Below, in pieces: positions 50,185 to 63,100 of a stretch of 64,000 nucleotides of DNA. Origin of the DNA: Linepithema humile (Eukaryota; Arthropoda; Insecta; Hymenoptera; Formicidae). A model generated the notes under the pieces. The model saw only the letters and a program-made list of their open reading frames with translations, was not told the DNA's origin and did no database searches. Where the stretch lies: positions 2,032,501 through 2,096,500 of the forward strand of contig NC_090129.1 in the NCBI RefSeq assembly GCF_040581485.1, read 5' to 3'. A program made the translations under genes and the position numbers. Positions within the stretch are counted from its first letter, which is position 1; each line of letters starts with the position of its first letter.

Positions 50185-53100
50185 GAATAACAATACCGAA
50201 CTGCGCGTCCTATATCTTAGGTTCTTTAGTTCAGAATAGATTTCTAAATACTGTGGCCTTGTATCTGCCATTCACATGTTTCAACTTGTGGATTCTTTCG
50301 AAAGTGTCTGTTCAAGGCACAAGTAACGCAGAAGTTGCGTTAGATTAACTCACGAATACACTATTCTTCGTAACATAATCGCGTCTAGTTGTATAACCTC
50401 GACGAATTGTATTGAATGGTCGATCGCTCGCTTCAAGATTTTTATCATCCGATGAGAGATTTATTAAAGTAACAAATAATTTTTAACAAGAATTTATTAT
50501 AATTTTTTATTTCGTTATTATGAACTAAAGTAGATATCTTGAAATTAAAATATTTGTACAAATTGCAAACTCTAAAATTGTACTCGAAATTTATTGAAAT
50601 TTAATCTTTGATGAATTTAATTTAAGAAATTTTGGGAAATATCTTAACCATTCGTGGATGTGTAAAATACTTGAATCATCGTTGCTAGGATATTATAATA
50701 ATATAGGTGACAAAGAATTATTATCCTTGCATTTACCTTTTGCGATTATTCAATTGATAAGAACAATAGCTCGTAAAGTGCAGGTATACCAATTATATGC
50801 GGTATTGGATACTGAGTTAATTATCTGCGGAAATTGAATTCAATAGCGAGATGGCTTTCGGTTTGTATGAGTGTGCCGAGCTGAATAATTTCGCGTCGAA
50901 CCAGAACGAGGTGAATTATGAATTCTTAAGAGTTTTTTCGCATATTGTTTCTGCTTCGAGTAGGGCGGCATTAAATTGGTAAATTATCAATATGAGGTGT
51001 ATCGACGTAAATTGACATTTGCATTCGTTAACGAATGGTTCGTTAACATTGCACAATATTTTTCTCGATCGTAATTCAAGAACAATATTTGCACAAATGA
51101 GCACTGCTGAATTCGAATGATGTTAATGTTCTTTAACGTTGGGGCTTTCGCGAATAATATATCTTTTTTTATTGTTATTCGTCCTAGAAATGTTAGTGCA
51201 AGAAGTTTTTATATTCTATCTTATGACGGTTAACAAATAGAAACCATTTATTATATTTTCCCCTGGAACATTGTTGCGACGCGAAACGAAACGTAGAAAA
51301 GCTTTGCAGACGGTGGGGCGAAACGGAGAGCAGCGGCGCGCTGAAAAGAAAAAAACAGTCGGCAAAAACGGGCGAAGGAGGAAAACGCTGTCGCAACGAA
51401 GTTCGAAGAGACGCGGACGAAGAAAATCGCAGAACCATTTTTCTCGCAGGCTTCGCAACCGGCTTCGTGCGATAAGAGTGCGTCGAATAGCGAGAGCACG
51501 GGACGGGAATGAAAGGATGGAGAGCGTAAGAGCGGCGGGTGTGTGCGGAAATAAAAGAAAAACTTTGGAACATAAACAAGATCGTAGAAACACCTGTCGA
51601 CTTTTCCACTGTTAAAGAGTAGCTTCGATGGAAAAGGACGAACGAGAAATCGTCTTTCTTATCTATGACAGTAACCGTATCGTCACGACTGATAACTAGA
51701 ACTATTAATAATATTCGCGTAATCGATATTTTCACTGATAAATATATATTTTTGATAATACAGCAGCTTTACGACATTATGAAAATGGATTATCAAAGTA
51801 TTAATTAAGCTATGTGAAATACCCGAATAATTTAATTATGTGCATTATCCGAAATAATAATTGTCCTATTACACAAATCTAATTATACAGATATAAGGAT
51901 GATCCGGATGATCCGGATTTTCATATCGGAAGATTCAGATTTTTCTCAATGCGCGATTATGTTCATTTTCAACGAATTAGCATATTGTGATTGCGATTAA
52001 TTTGCTGTTTAATTTTCTGTGGCTTCGTGGATTTGAATAGGTAAATTTTCAAATTCGATGGATTCTATATGCTTTTCTGATATTAAATTCCTGAGATTAG
52101 TAATTAATTCGGGTTTAGTGATTACTTCAGATATATTGGCAAATTTGAACGGTATTGATAGTCACAGTCGTTAATTTCTCCGGCATACACACCATCGATC
52201 GTGCTTCTCTTCGTCTTCGGACCTGCGCTTCAACGAGAGAGATTTGTTATTCTTAGGAAAATTCGCGGCGCGTTAACCGGCTTTATCGAGCGCCGCGCTG
52301 TGTAGTTTACCTTGGCACCCGATCCCGACACGGTCCAAGCGGCTTTGAGAATCCTAAGTCGACCTTAAGTCAACGCGAACTCTACGAGTCTCGTAAACCG
52401 CCGACGTCAGCCAACAAACGCTGCGTTTCGAGACACGCAGTGTTCGTAAGCCGATATTCACACACGCCACGCCGTTGTTTGCACGGAATGACTTGTCCGA
52501 GCGCTTACGTGACAGCGCTAAGCGGATCGCACGATTTTTTTATCACTTGCCATACGATACGCCGTCGCGTCGGGTTACCTAAATGACGAATTACGATGAA
52601 ATGATGAGCGAAATCGGGCGGGCGAGTTAATGAATCATAATAAGATAGCATAAGATCGTTTGCGCCAAATGTTATTGCGGTCAGTGTTCCGTACATTATC
52701 ACTGTAGCGCTAATTATCTTGATGTCGGTGCCTTTGTCTACATTACTCATACAGGCGCATTAAATCTATTTTTATATTACTCTATTTTATTAGAGCTTTT
52801 CTGAATGATCGAAAAAAGATTTGAGGATCTTAATGACTTTTTAACGCTTTCCGGTGATATTTATAGCCATGGGCTTTATTTGATCTTTTTCGAAATATTT
52901 TATACCAAAGATTTTTACTCTGTTTTATTATCATCGGTATTTTTCTACTTTAATTTTTTACGGAAAATATTTTATGGGGAATCCATACCTTTTTCTAATC
53001 AAGGAGCATTATATCTAATAATAGCGCTCCCAAGGTTATCACGGTCCAGTTAATGCTCCACGCTCATCCGAGTACACGTTACGAAACGAACGAATAGGTT

Positions 53101-54456
53101 GTCGCTAATTGACTCGGTGGTTTGACGAACAATCGTCGAGGCGAAATGGGACTTGGTCGTTGTCGGATACACTCGTATTATTTCCTCTCGAACGCGCGTT
53201 ATTTCCAGCCCGAGGCGCATGTTCCGCACGCGGCGAGCAGGAACATCGCTTACGTAAATCCGCGGATGTAATGCACGTGCTCACGAGCTTATTGTAATTG
53301 GATATCGGTGGACGACGAGGAAACGCACGATGTATTACAGAAATCGACAGCGAGAGTTGTGTGCGCGGCAACCTTGTCAAGCACACGCAAGGTTAGATGA
53401 ACCGCGTGTTGCTACATACATTAAACTGCCATAATATACAGTGTTACTACATAATGTTTCCGAATTTATCCGCTCTATCTTCGTGTTATCCTTCAATTGT
53501 TGAACATTTAACTTTATATCATATTTTTCTAATTAATTTCATCATTTTTATTGCTGAAAAATACTCTAAAAATTATTCTAATGTAAGATAAATTTATAAC
53601 ACATGAAAGAATATGTAACTTTATGCTTTGCGATATATCGAACGAAGAATTATACTATTGTTATAAAAAGTTTGTTTAATACGCCATAGTAACAAATCAT
53701 TTTTATCGCAGAGCAAGATGAAATCTTATATATTTCGACGTACGATGTTTCTCAAGCCTCTAGTTTCGAGAGATTGTAATCAGAATCTAATCGGACACAC
53801 GCACGCACATGCATGCGCGCGCACACTCGAAGAAAGCTAATCGGGTTGTAACTTGGTCCTAATTAAGATGAAACTGAAGAGCTAATTGAAACACAAACAA
53901 GATTTCAGGCGCGACTAAGATGGCATTGTCTAACTCAGAAGAATTACACGTTAACGCGCGCGCATAATTGCGCTTTTAATGGACTTGCGTCCCATGTGCA
54001 CGGAGTTGCGAAATTTGATTTAAACTAAGTATTACGCTGTGCGGTGTACAAACATACAGAGTTATATTAAGTTATACGGCGACGGTTGATCACCACTGTT
54101 GTCACCGTCGTCGGAGCAGACGTTCGCCGAACAGCTTTCTTCGCGCGGGGGTCGAAGAGAAGGTTACTCGACAGACTTCTCTTCGGTGCGCTGCACGCCC
54201 AATGTTAAGTCGCATAACTCGTGCATCCCCGACACCCCCGCATCGCCGGGGGCACCCAAACGCCATTGAATGGAGTGTTTCACGGTAGGCTGCCTGCACC
54301 ATACATTTCGTGCCAGACACAACGCTTCCTCCTCCCCTCTTCGTGCTTGTTCACGTCCCTCACGACGTCGCAGAATGCACTCGGGACCTTTATCTTTGAT
54401 CGTCGAAACTTCTCGAGCTCGGAAACTCGCGAGCCCGCTGCTACACTTTGATCGCG
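50185..54456. other. non-coding DNA with purine-rich GC patch at 51.27-51.6 kb
   Basis: No supported gene. The patch at 51.27-51.6 kb is purine-rich on the + strand and leaves a 180-codon minus frame and a 114-codon + frame open. Within it an acceptor (TTTTTCTCGCAG, ending 51449) and donor (GAGC|GTAAGA, 51526) bracket 76 nt, whose only through-open phase does not match the first coding exon. At 53209-53253 a 45-nt open segment has a fair acceptor but a weak donor. An octamer lies at 51017-51024. Confidence 0.45.
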
Positions 54457-54472
54457 TTTCTTTCTTTCTTTC
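54457..54472. repeat. (TTTC)4 microsatellite
   Basis: Four TTTC units followed by a T-rich tail to about 54485. They sit at the edge of a CpG-rich patch (54.1-54.45 kb) that holds frames on both strands but nothing recognisable. Confidence 0.9.
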
Positions 54473-54485
54473 TTTTTTTCTTTTT

Positions 54486-56709
54486 CACGATGACGTATTT
54501 AAACCTTTATATGCGAATGCGCAAAGAATAAGGCTTGTGAAGCAGGCACTCGCAGAACTCACACAAAATGCGAATTTTTATAAAACTTATGCGACATTTG
54601 ATTGACCACAATTTAACCATATTTGTCCATACATAATGTTTTTGTTTAATTTGCAGAGAGAAAAATTATACACAAACAAAAAATTTTAAAAAATATATTT
54701 AAAGGGACTCGTGATATTATTTTATCTAATGTTTTGTTTGCGTTTAATTTTTTTCTGCAAAGTGGACAAAAAAATTATGTATCGACAAATATCAAATTGT
54801 GGACAATCAAATGCTGCAAAAGTTTGATAAAAATTCGTATTTCGGACTGCCAGCTTCACAGACCTCAAAGAATTTTTTTGCTTCTGAAATTCTATATCGT
54901 ATCAGATATGCAAAGAAACTTTCTTTCTTCGTATATGCATATTTATATTTATTTTATAAACTCCATTTCGAGGTCTAAAAACGAAAATTATATATTTAAT
55001 TGTCAGTGATTGAAAAAATCTAGCAGATTATGCTTCCAATAGGAAAATGAATAACGAAATTCAATTTTTTAATTAATCGGCTTCTAGCAGAGTGCCTTTA
55101 ATTGTCAGGGTATCTAGTTTTTAAATTGAACGGTTATAACCTATTTATCTTAATCATCAATTGAAATTTCATTGAAGGATTAATGACGAGAAACTGATAA
55201 AATAAATCTCTGATGCGTATTGCGCAGAATCGCGATACAAATGGAATAATAATTTTCATACTGGGAAACGTGGGAAACGACGAAAGGGGCTTAATCGATA
55301 TTAAATCGAGCGTACACCGGGAGTATTGCGTGCAGCGTTAATCACGGCCATTCTGCAGATCATATAGAGCTTGCCGCTCTCATTGTTGCGAGCGAATGAC
55401 GTTACACGATCGCGCAGAGAGCTTTAAGTCTGGAATAATAGCGCGGATGAAAAGGGCCGGCTGCGCTAAGCCGCCGCACTTGTCGGTGCTTTCGTCCGAC
55501 ATCGAAAGCCCCGGCATTCGTTCGCCCGTCCATTTTCAGTCTCCGGCGAATTTTCCAACCTTAACGCGCGTAATCTAGCCGTCGCGGTCCAGAGCCACCA
55601 AAGATATGGACCTATTGCTCGAAAAAATAGCCCCGGTAAAAATCCCCACTCCCCGGAGAGAACGTCAGACGGATTTTACTGGCAGGCTCTTTGAGGCAGG
55701 GTCCATTGTTTCTCTCGGGAGAAAAAAAAAACTTTCTTTCATAGCTCCAGTTTGAACTGGAAAGAGCTTTCAAATAATTTGCTATATGCGGATTTAACAT
55801 TTTACATCAAATAAAACAATAGTAATTAAAAATTTATATAATTTTGAAGTTTTGTACAATTAATTTTAGATAAAAATAACTATTGATAAACTTTGTCTTT
55901 TTAAAATATGCGATATTAATGGACTCAAAGAAAAAGATAAACTTCAATTTGCTGAGAAAATATTGTAATTATTCATAGTCGTTTAGTATCTCATTAAACT
56001 AAAACATGTCGATTTTTATTTTAATTGTTTTAGCATTGCAAATATATAAAAGGGTCTTTTATAATTTTATTTTGATATGTCAAAAATTTGTGGTAACGCC
56101 ACTGGCTCAAATTCGACACGCGAAAATAATTTTGTAAAAGAAAAGCGTAATAAAACATAGAGTACGTTTCCGCCGGTGATCGTTATATATTAGCAGTCGG
56201 AGCAAGTTGTAGGAGTTGTTGCAAGTTGTCGATCCTGTGAGGGAGGTTGTGTGACACAAGTATCTACCGCAGAGTTAAGTATCTTGTAGCGGGTACCTTG
56301 AAGATAGCCCAGTCGGTGCTCGACATGCTCCAAGTTTGTGAACTTCTGCCCCTCGTTGTGTCGTGAGGCAAATTCGTACATTCGTGTTTCTGACAAGTAT
56401 TTTCCAAGAGTCCGACAGTCTAGAGAGATGGCGAGGATGGTAGTGGCAGAAATTTAGAAAACGTCCGTTCGGATTTCTAGGACACAACACAGGGGATTAG
56501 GTTTATTTATGTTGTACCCGTCCACTAAAATATTCAGTTTAGGCAAACTCACAATATGTGAAAAATATTTTGTACTATTTATAAAGCGCTGAATTTTTAA
56601 ATTGACAAAATTTGACAATTGAGATGATTTTAGAGACATGAATTATACAAAATTTTAATTTAACATTTATTCTAACTTTATTTAATTGAATTGAAAATTT
56701 TATATAACC
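54486..56709. other. AT-rich non-coding DNA
   Basis: No supported gene. An acceptor-like CCATTTTCAG near 55539 leads into a short open stretch that lacks a good donor. The rest is AT-rich. Confidence 0.5.
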
Positions 56710-56770
56710 AAAAACATTTATAAACATTTATTTTATAAATGTTTTTGTAATAATGTAATAATGTAATAAT
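56710..56770. repeat. perfect 15-bp AT-rich hairpin plus (GTAATAAT)3
   Basis: AAAAACATTTATAAA (56710-56724), a 7-base loop, then its exact reverse complement (56732-56746). Immediately after come three perfect 8-bp units GTAATAAT (56747-56770). The pairing is AT-only apart from one C/G pair, so the hairpin is less striking than that at 34.6 kb, but the joined palindrome and tandem repeat suggest a degenerate mobile element or a slippage hotspot. Confidence 0.75.
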
Positions 56771-57392
56771 GTTTTATGGAACATTTATGTATGAATCTAA
56801 TTTAACACAACTCAGACAAAATTGCAGACCGGTATGTCTATATGCATCAATACCTATTTGATCAATATCAATTTCTGATTAAAAAAAACTTGCAAATATT
56901 TTCGCGCATATGTGCACTTTTGCTCTCGAATCGCGACGAGTCGCGTTCGCTAAACCGTAACAGAACAATTCATGCGAAAACAATGACCTTGTCGAACGTG
57001 TACACAGAGCGATTTCCAGATGTGTCAACCCACATATATTGTATGTCGAAACGTTACATTTCAAGAAGGCAGAAACGCAAAACTCGCAAACAGGTCGTGC
57101 ACACGCGTATCGAGCATCGACGCGAGGCAAATCCGTACGAATGAATTGGTACGTGGCCGTGGCAGGTATTTTCCTTAAATTGAACCGAGCTGAGAAATGG
57201 CGAGCGTCCCGCAGCGCGGCCGGATAGCGAAGGGCGAAAGGGTCCGTTGTGACTTGGGAGGCGGCGGGAGGGAAGAAAGGAGAGAGGTTGAGGATTCTGG
57301 CGAGGCAAGGGTAGTCGACAGCGGACAAATGGACGACCGTTCGTATCCGCGGACGTATTTCACCAGGGACGTATTCCACTGACCGGACTTAC
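56771..57392. other. non-coding DNA with CpG-rich patch at 56.9-57.37 kb
   Basis: Overlapping frames of 60-166 codons are open on both strands with no recognisable product. The patch lies just downstream, on the minus strand, of a strong minus-strand donor at 57392 (next entry). Confidence 0.4.
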
Positions 57393-57453
57393 CTCGCTTA
57401 CTCCGAAAGCCAATAGTTGGAGACTTCGGTCTTTTCGTGCTATTCTTCAGCAT
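57393..57453 (-). CDS. possible minus-strand first coding exon
   Basis: On the minus strand an ATG at 57453 opens 20 codons (MLKNSTKRPKSPTIGFRSKR) that end, in phase 1, at a consensus donor GCGAG|GTAAGT (intron start 57392). The peptide is basic with an S/T-P-rich character, like many disordered N-termini. The start context is poor (T at -3), and an overlapping ATG 4 bases upstream opens only MNAEE before a stop. I find no downstream acceptor that gives a recognisable frame, and no homology. The donor match is the main support. If real, it would be a gene antisense to the inferred + strand one. Confidence 0.2.
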
Positions 57454-60165
57454 TCATTGTTTCAGGGGGCCGGTTGTAAATTTGTTCCGAAATCGTTGGA
57501 ATTACATTACTGTCGCGAGCACAAACCGTTTCCGTACATACATCTTGCGTCAGATACTCAAGCTCTTTCGACATCGCCGACATTTACATATGACACTGTA
57601 ATACAAAGGAAATTTGACACAATATGAAACGTGTGACGTAATCGAATTGCGTACAGCACATATTGCAGATAACAAATATTCCAGTCTGAAAAGAATATCC
57701 TGAAAAATCTATGTATTTGTTTGCCGGATTTTATTAGATAATATATTATTCTTTATTGAAATAAAATCTTTTAGTTGATTAAAAGAAAAATTTGAAAAGA
57801 ATCTCGTCATTAAAATTTCTATAATAAAAAATGAAAGACCATCAATCAGGCGAGTTTTCAAACTTTAATCGGTAGCTTCTTAAAGCTAATTACGTAACTT
57901 TTTTTAAAAGAGATAATACAGCATACAATATCGTTGATGAATAAAGTATAAAGTACCGAGTTATTCATAAGAAGTAAATTTAAAAGCTCGAGGCAATTTC
58001 TGATTCAAGAAATGATAAAACAGGAGGGTAATGGAATGCGAATGGAGCGACGTTTCCTTTGACAGTGAACTAGTTTCACCCTCGACGCGGGACACCCCAA
58101 CCCGCGAGATTACCGTCATCCCTTACCGAAATAGACCCCCTAACTTTACGCTCGACGATCCTGACGGACATAGACAGTAATTCCGGAGTTAAACCTTTAT
58201 CCTCGGGACGAAACACGACGGAATTCGTACCTTTGTCAGCGATAATCGACCTTGAAAATACATCGATTTAACAAAGAATTTTCGGCGTTTAATTTCCATA
58301 ATTATCTTGTCTGATGTAGAGTTCTGATTAAAATTATAATATAAGAAGATTTACGCGCGCGCGTGTATTTTGGCAAACGCAATGAAAAATTTATTATTTT
58401 TTTATTCATCATGAAAATGATGATATCAACATCGAAAAATTAAAAACGCGACAAAAATTTATTGTGTAGGATTTCGTTTTCAAAATAGTTTATAAAATGC
58501 GCGACCAAAAACGTGGAATTTAATGATATCCGCTTAGAGCCGACTTTATGGAAGAAGTAATTGAATTCCATCGACGATCCATCGCCGTTACCTTGACCCT
58601 CGTTCGCTTCTAATCTTCAAAAAGTTTTCCCACAAATGCGAAAAATGTGTCTTATGAGTCACACAAAGTATGGCACATAGCGATTTCACCTCTGTGAAGT
58701 TTCTGAAGAGCGATTTTTAATTTTTCGCTCTACGGAATCTCAAATATCACAGTCTTTTTGATGCAGCATCGACGTACCAACTAATACGATCCAATTTTTC
58801 ATGCAGCAACTTTTTTATGTCAAAAATTTAAGAAATTTATATTTTAGAGAGCAAAATGTTATTCGGTAATAATAAGCATAAAAAATGAGTACTTTGATAA
58901 ATTTTGCTTCAAGAGACGAAAATTCTAGTTACGCAACGCAAAAATGCTCTTTTTTTTATTGGCTCTTTACATTTCCCTGTCGCGTATTTTGCACATTTTA
59001 TTTCTCCTGGTGAAAACGTCGACGGATTTTCGTATAACACTGTCACGCGAACGACATTTTATCGTGTCAAGAATGCGACGCTGATAAGACGAAGGCGATA
59101 ATTTATCTGGAATTTCGTTACACTTCCATCGCTTTAGCTGATAAGTTATCTTAAGAATCCTTATAGCAATTGATAACTTGTAATGTACTCTCTTTGTGAT
59201 AATTTATATCTATCAATTACATTTGTGTTTTTTAACATTATCAATGTGTTAGAGAATCGATTGTTACGAAAGTTACATAAGTGGTTTCGTTTTCGTGCTT
59301 GCTTTTAACTCAGTTTTTTATTTCAAAAATAAAATATTTATAAAAATGCGACATCGAATTCAACTCTTGCGACATTGCTGATGTAGAAAGATTTCCATCT
59401 TTTCTTGCACTTTGTAGTGATAAAATCGATCAATTATGTCATTGCGTAAGATACATAATAATAACTAAACTAGCGTCGCGAAAAATTGCAAAACATCACT
59501 TAACCGACATTTAAATTTGCTTGTCATAAAAAACACGACAATAAATCGATTCTTAATTTACGCCGCAATTTCTCTGCGGTGAGCCTTGGAAGTATTAATC
59601 TCTGCTGTTGCCGCACGAAGGCTACAGTATAATTACGTCTATAAATAATTTTAATAACGCCGTGGATAAAAAAGAGACTGCTACGATTTGCAAGAAGGTT
59701 TCTCTTTTATCGCGACGACGCTCTTCTGCGCAGATTCAGCCCCCGTTAATTATCATGGCGCGAGAACTCGCGCTTTTTGTATCGTTTCCGTCACGTTTTA
59801 CGTCCGCGTTGATCTATAAGCTTCAAAAACCCGCCCATCCTTGTGCAGTTATCCAAAAGCGCCTGAAAAAGGAGGCGAATATTTTCGTCGCCGTCCTCGT
59901 AGCGCGACACGACCGTCGGGTAATTAAATTTCTCAGCTTCGTGACTGGCAGCTTGGAAAAAATTCTCCCTTTGACCCTCTGTTGACGTCGTAATCCGTCA
60001 TGAGGCGCTCTCGTTGATGTACATTCTCATTCTCTTCAAGGATGACGCGGCTATTTTGAACGGCGGAGATTTCACCTCTAATTAACGACATTTATCTTTG
60101 CATTGTTTCGCGCGAGGTTCTTTTCCGTCTGATAACCCGTGCTTTATTTTCTCCCACGTTGATAT
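57454..60165. other. non-coding, mostly AT-rich DNA
   Basis: A + strand acceptor-like CATTGTTTCAG ending at about 57467 is followed by an open frame of about 45 codons ending in a stop, without a good donor. No other feature was found. Confidence 0.5.
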
Positions 60166-60188
60166 ACACACACACACACACACACACA
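60166..60188. repeat. (AC)n microsatellite
   Basis: An uninterrupted AC-dinucleotide run of 23 bases. Confidence 0.95.
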
Positions 60189-63100
60189 ACACATCGGCTA
60201 CCGGAAGAATTATAAGCCCGAATTTCTCAAGTCCGCAAGCGGGATTTACCTATGTGAATCCCTTTCTCGGACAAGGGGATGAATTATTGTATATATCTTC
60301 TACGGTCGTTCCGAGTTCTTAACCCCCTTCGGGTCATGCGCGGCGCTTCGGCACAAAACTCGCGGCCATTCGCGGAAATTTATTTCTTTATACCGGCGCA
60401 TCTTGTAGCTCTTCTTTCGGAAGTTAATATCCCCCTTAATCTTTTCACGTCCGAAAAACTTGGCCGGCGAAGACTCGCCCTCGCAACTTTCCGCGCGAAC
60501 TTCCGCCGTGTGTCCCGCGCATCGCCCTGTACAAAAGTTAAAAATTTGCCCGACAACAAGAGAGAGGTTACTTTCAATTTGCTCTTTTTGCCCCCTGCTT
60601 CTTGCCCGCGCGCATCGACCTATCTAGCACAATTTCGCGTGGCTTTGACGCGGACAACCCTTGGGCACGTCTCGCCGACGACGAATATATGAATAATTTC
60701 TCGCCGGCGCGGCGCCGTGCGCTGTCGAAAATCGATATTCCATAAATGTGTAAATGCGTAACCGAATCCTGGTGATTCTCTTTGCTTAAGCAGAAGACGT
60801 AACCTTGTCATGACGACGGATGTGTGTGTCGCGAAATGCATTAGCGGTATCGTCGCACGTGTTGCACCACCTGCATCGACATCTTCGACAATTCTCGACT
60901 GACAATAAGATCGATCGTGCACAACAGCATACAAATCGTTTCTGTCGTTATGACAACACGGTGTCACAATTCCTTCTTATCCTACATTATTCATTTTTAT
61001 AGATATTCTCTTCGCTGCACTGTGTGCCATGGATTTAAACATGTTATTTAATTGATAAATGTTTATAGTTTAATTTATAATTATTAATCCGCAATTTCCT
61101 TTCTTTCGAGTAAACGTAATTTGCGATAATTTCGAAAAATCAAACAAATGAATTTTTTTCTTACTCTTTTGCAATTTTTTCGCTTTTTGTCAATACGAAG
61201 TTTAATTGTAATTTAAAATTTGATGATTGAAATTTAATTACTCTTTGACATGGTTTTTTGTTTCAGTAAATCTTATTTATAATTTATTTAAAAAAGATCG
61301 TAAACGTAACGAACTTCAAAATATTATATACTTTCTCACGCTTGGGAAACATTAATTTACGTTGAGTTCTAAAAAAAATGAAATGTTGTTGCGATATATT
61401 AAAAAAAGGATTTTTTCGCGTTTGTATGTATCAGGTTAACTCACGAAGGACAGATTTATGGGCAATATCCTCCGCGATGGAAAATTCGGGGCGATAAAGG
61501 GGTCGCGGACGTGCGCGCAAATGTTTTTTGGGTACGCGCAGAGAATATCGCAATCGATATCGCGCCGGCGGAAATCACAGCGTAATACGTTCACGAGCAT
61601 TTCCGATGATCGATGCATTCTGGTCGCTTGTCACTTTGTCTTCCCTGCGCTTGTTTCCCGTGCGCATATACGCCGCGCTTTCGATTTCCCCGTATTACTC
61701 GCTAGCGAAAATTCAATCTCCCGATTTTCCCGTGAAAAAAGGCCTCGCGCTTTAACTCGGGAACATGATAGTGCTGTTGTGTGTAAAACAAAATAAAGAA
61801 ATGATAGTGGGAAAACCGAACGCTCTCTTTCGTGTCCGGCGTACATAAAAAAAAGAACCGCGTCGCATTTTGTTTTAACACGCCCTGTTTCCCCCATGCT
61901 CCTTTTTTTTCCGAATAAAAATTTAGTATCCCGGATACTAAAGCGCTTTATGATGTCAAACTCGAACTTTTGCCGAAACAATAACCGGAATAATATTACT
62001 CATAAAAAATTTAATATCACGACTAAATTCACAATTCCAGAAGATTTAAGATTTATTTTGTCGATTACAATATATAGCAATAAATAACAATATATATCGC
62101 GTTCATAAATGTCTGCACGTTTTGCATAGATTAAACTCGTTTTGCCGGCAAATGAGAGGTTACTTAATTATTTCACTACGATCCACGATCTAAGCCGGTC
62201 GCGTTTACGGTGCAACGAACCCGTTATTAATCTTCCCGCGTAGCTAACTAGAACAAATTAAAGCGATCACGCGATCCCGCCGTTTATTCATCGGGAAAAA
62301 CTTTTCGCGATTGAGCTAATCGCGACGATTCGTCTTCATTAACGCGCTTCTCCTTTCGGATTCCGCACGGAAACGGAGCGCGGCTATCATCGTATCGCGC
62401 TAAGAGCGAGACAAGAAAGGGAAATTAGGACGTTGATTTTGCTCGCTTTCCCCGCCCGGCAAATTTTTTTCCGCCGAGGCGCGTATATTACAGCGAGGTA
62501 GGCCTGAATGGCAATTAATTACGAGGGGACGTCAAGGCGGTAGCCGGAAGCTCGATTCACGATGCGCAGCGAAATATGAAATTCAATTTTGCCGTACACG
62601 CCGGCCACTTCCCGCGTTTGACCTCGGAAAATTAAGGGCCGCCATTCCGCCGGTAAGAATTTCGGGAAAAATAGCGCGCCGTTAACGTAACGACCGTGTC
62701 GATTAATAATCCAGTATCTCTCCTTCTGCGTCTCCGAGAATTCATACTTAAGCTAATGGATTATGTAATGTAATTGGAGGGAATGGGTGCAATATCTCGC
62801 AGTGTCTCTGGTTACAATCTTATAATAACGCCGTTAATCTTTTGCTTACGATCCTCTCGTTTAACAATTCCTCCGAAGGAGATTTCTGATGAGAGCGTGA
62901 TTCGAGTAAAACCGAGAAAATTAAGGGAAATTAGCATATATCAAATGCATAATTAAAATGCAAATTAATTCGCTACCTTGAGCATAAACAGTTCGAGTCA
63001 TTAGAAAAATGATTGAACAAACCAGTTTCTTATTTCCAGTTTTCAGTTCTGTTTTTTTCTCTCTCTCTTTCGAATTATAAGTACAAGGTTGCATCTAAGG

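Noticed and set aside
51450..51525. Possible 76-nt + strand exon
   Set aside because: Its only through-open phase requires a phase-2 upstream exon, but the nearest start exon (49701-49775) ends in phase 0. In phase 0 it hits a stop before the donor.
51193..51735. 180-codon minus-strand frame
   Set aside because: Ser/Phe/Arg-rich product of a purine-rich opposite strand; no domain; no convincing splice sites on that strand.
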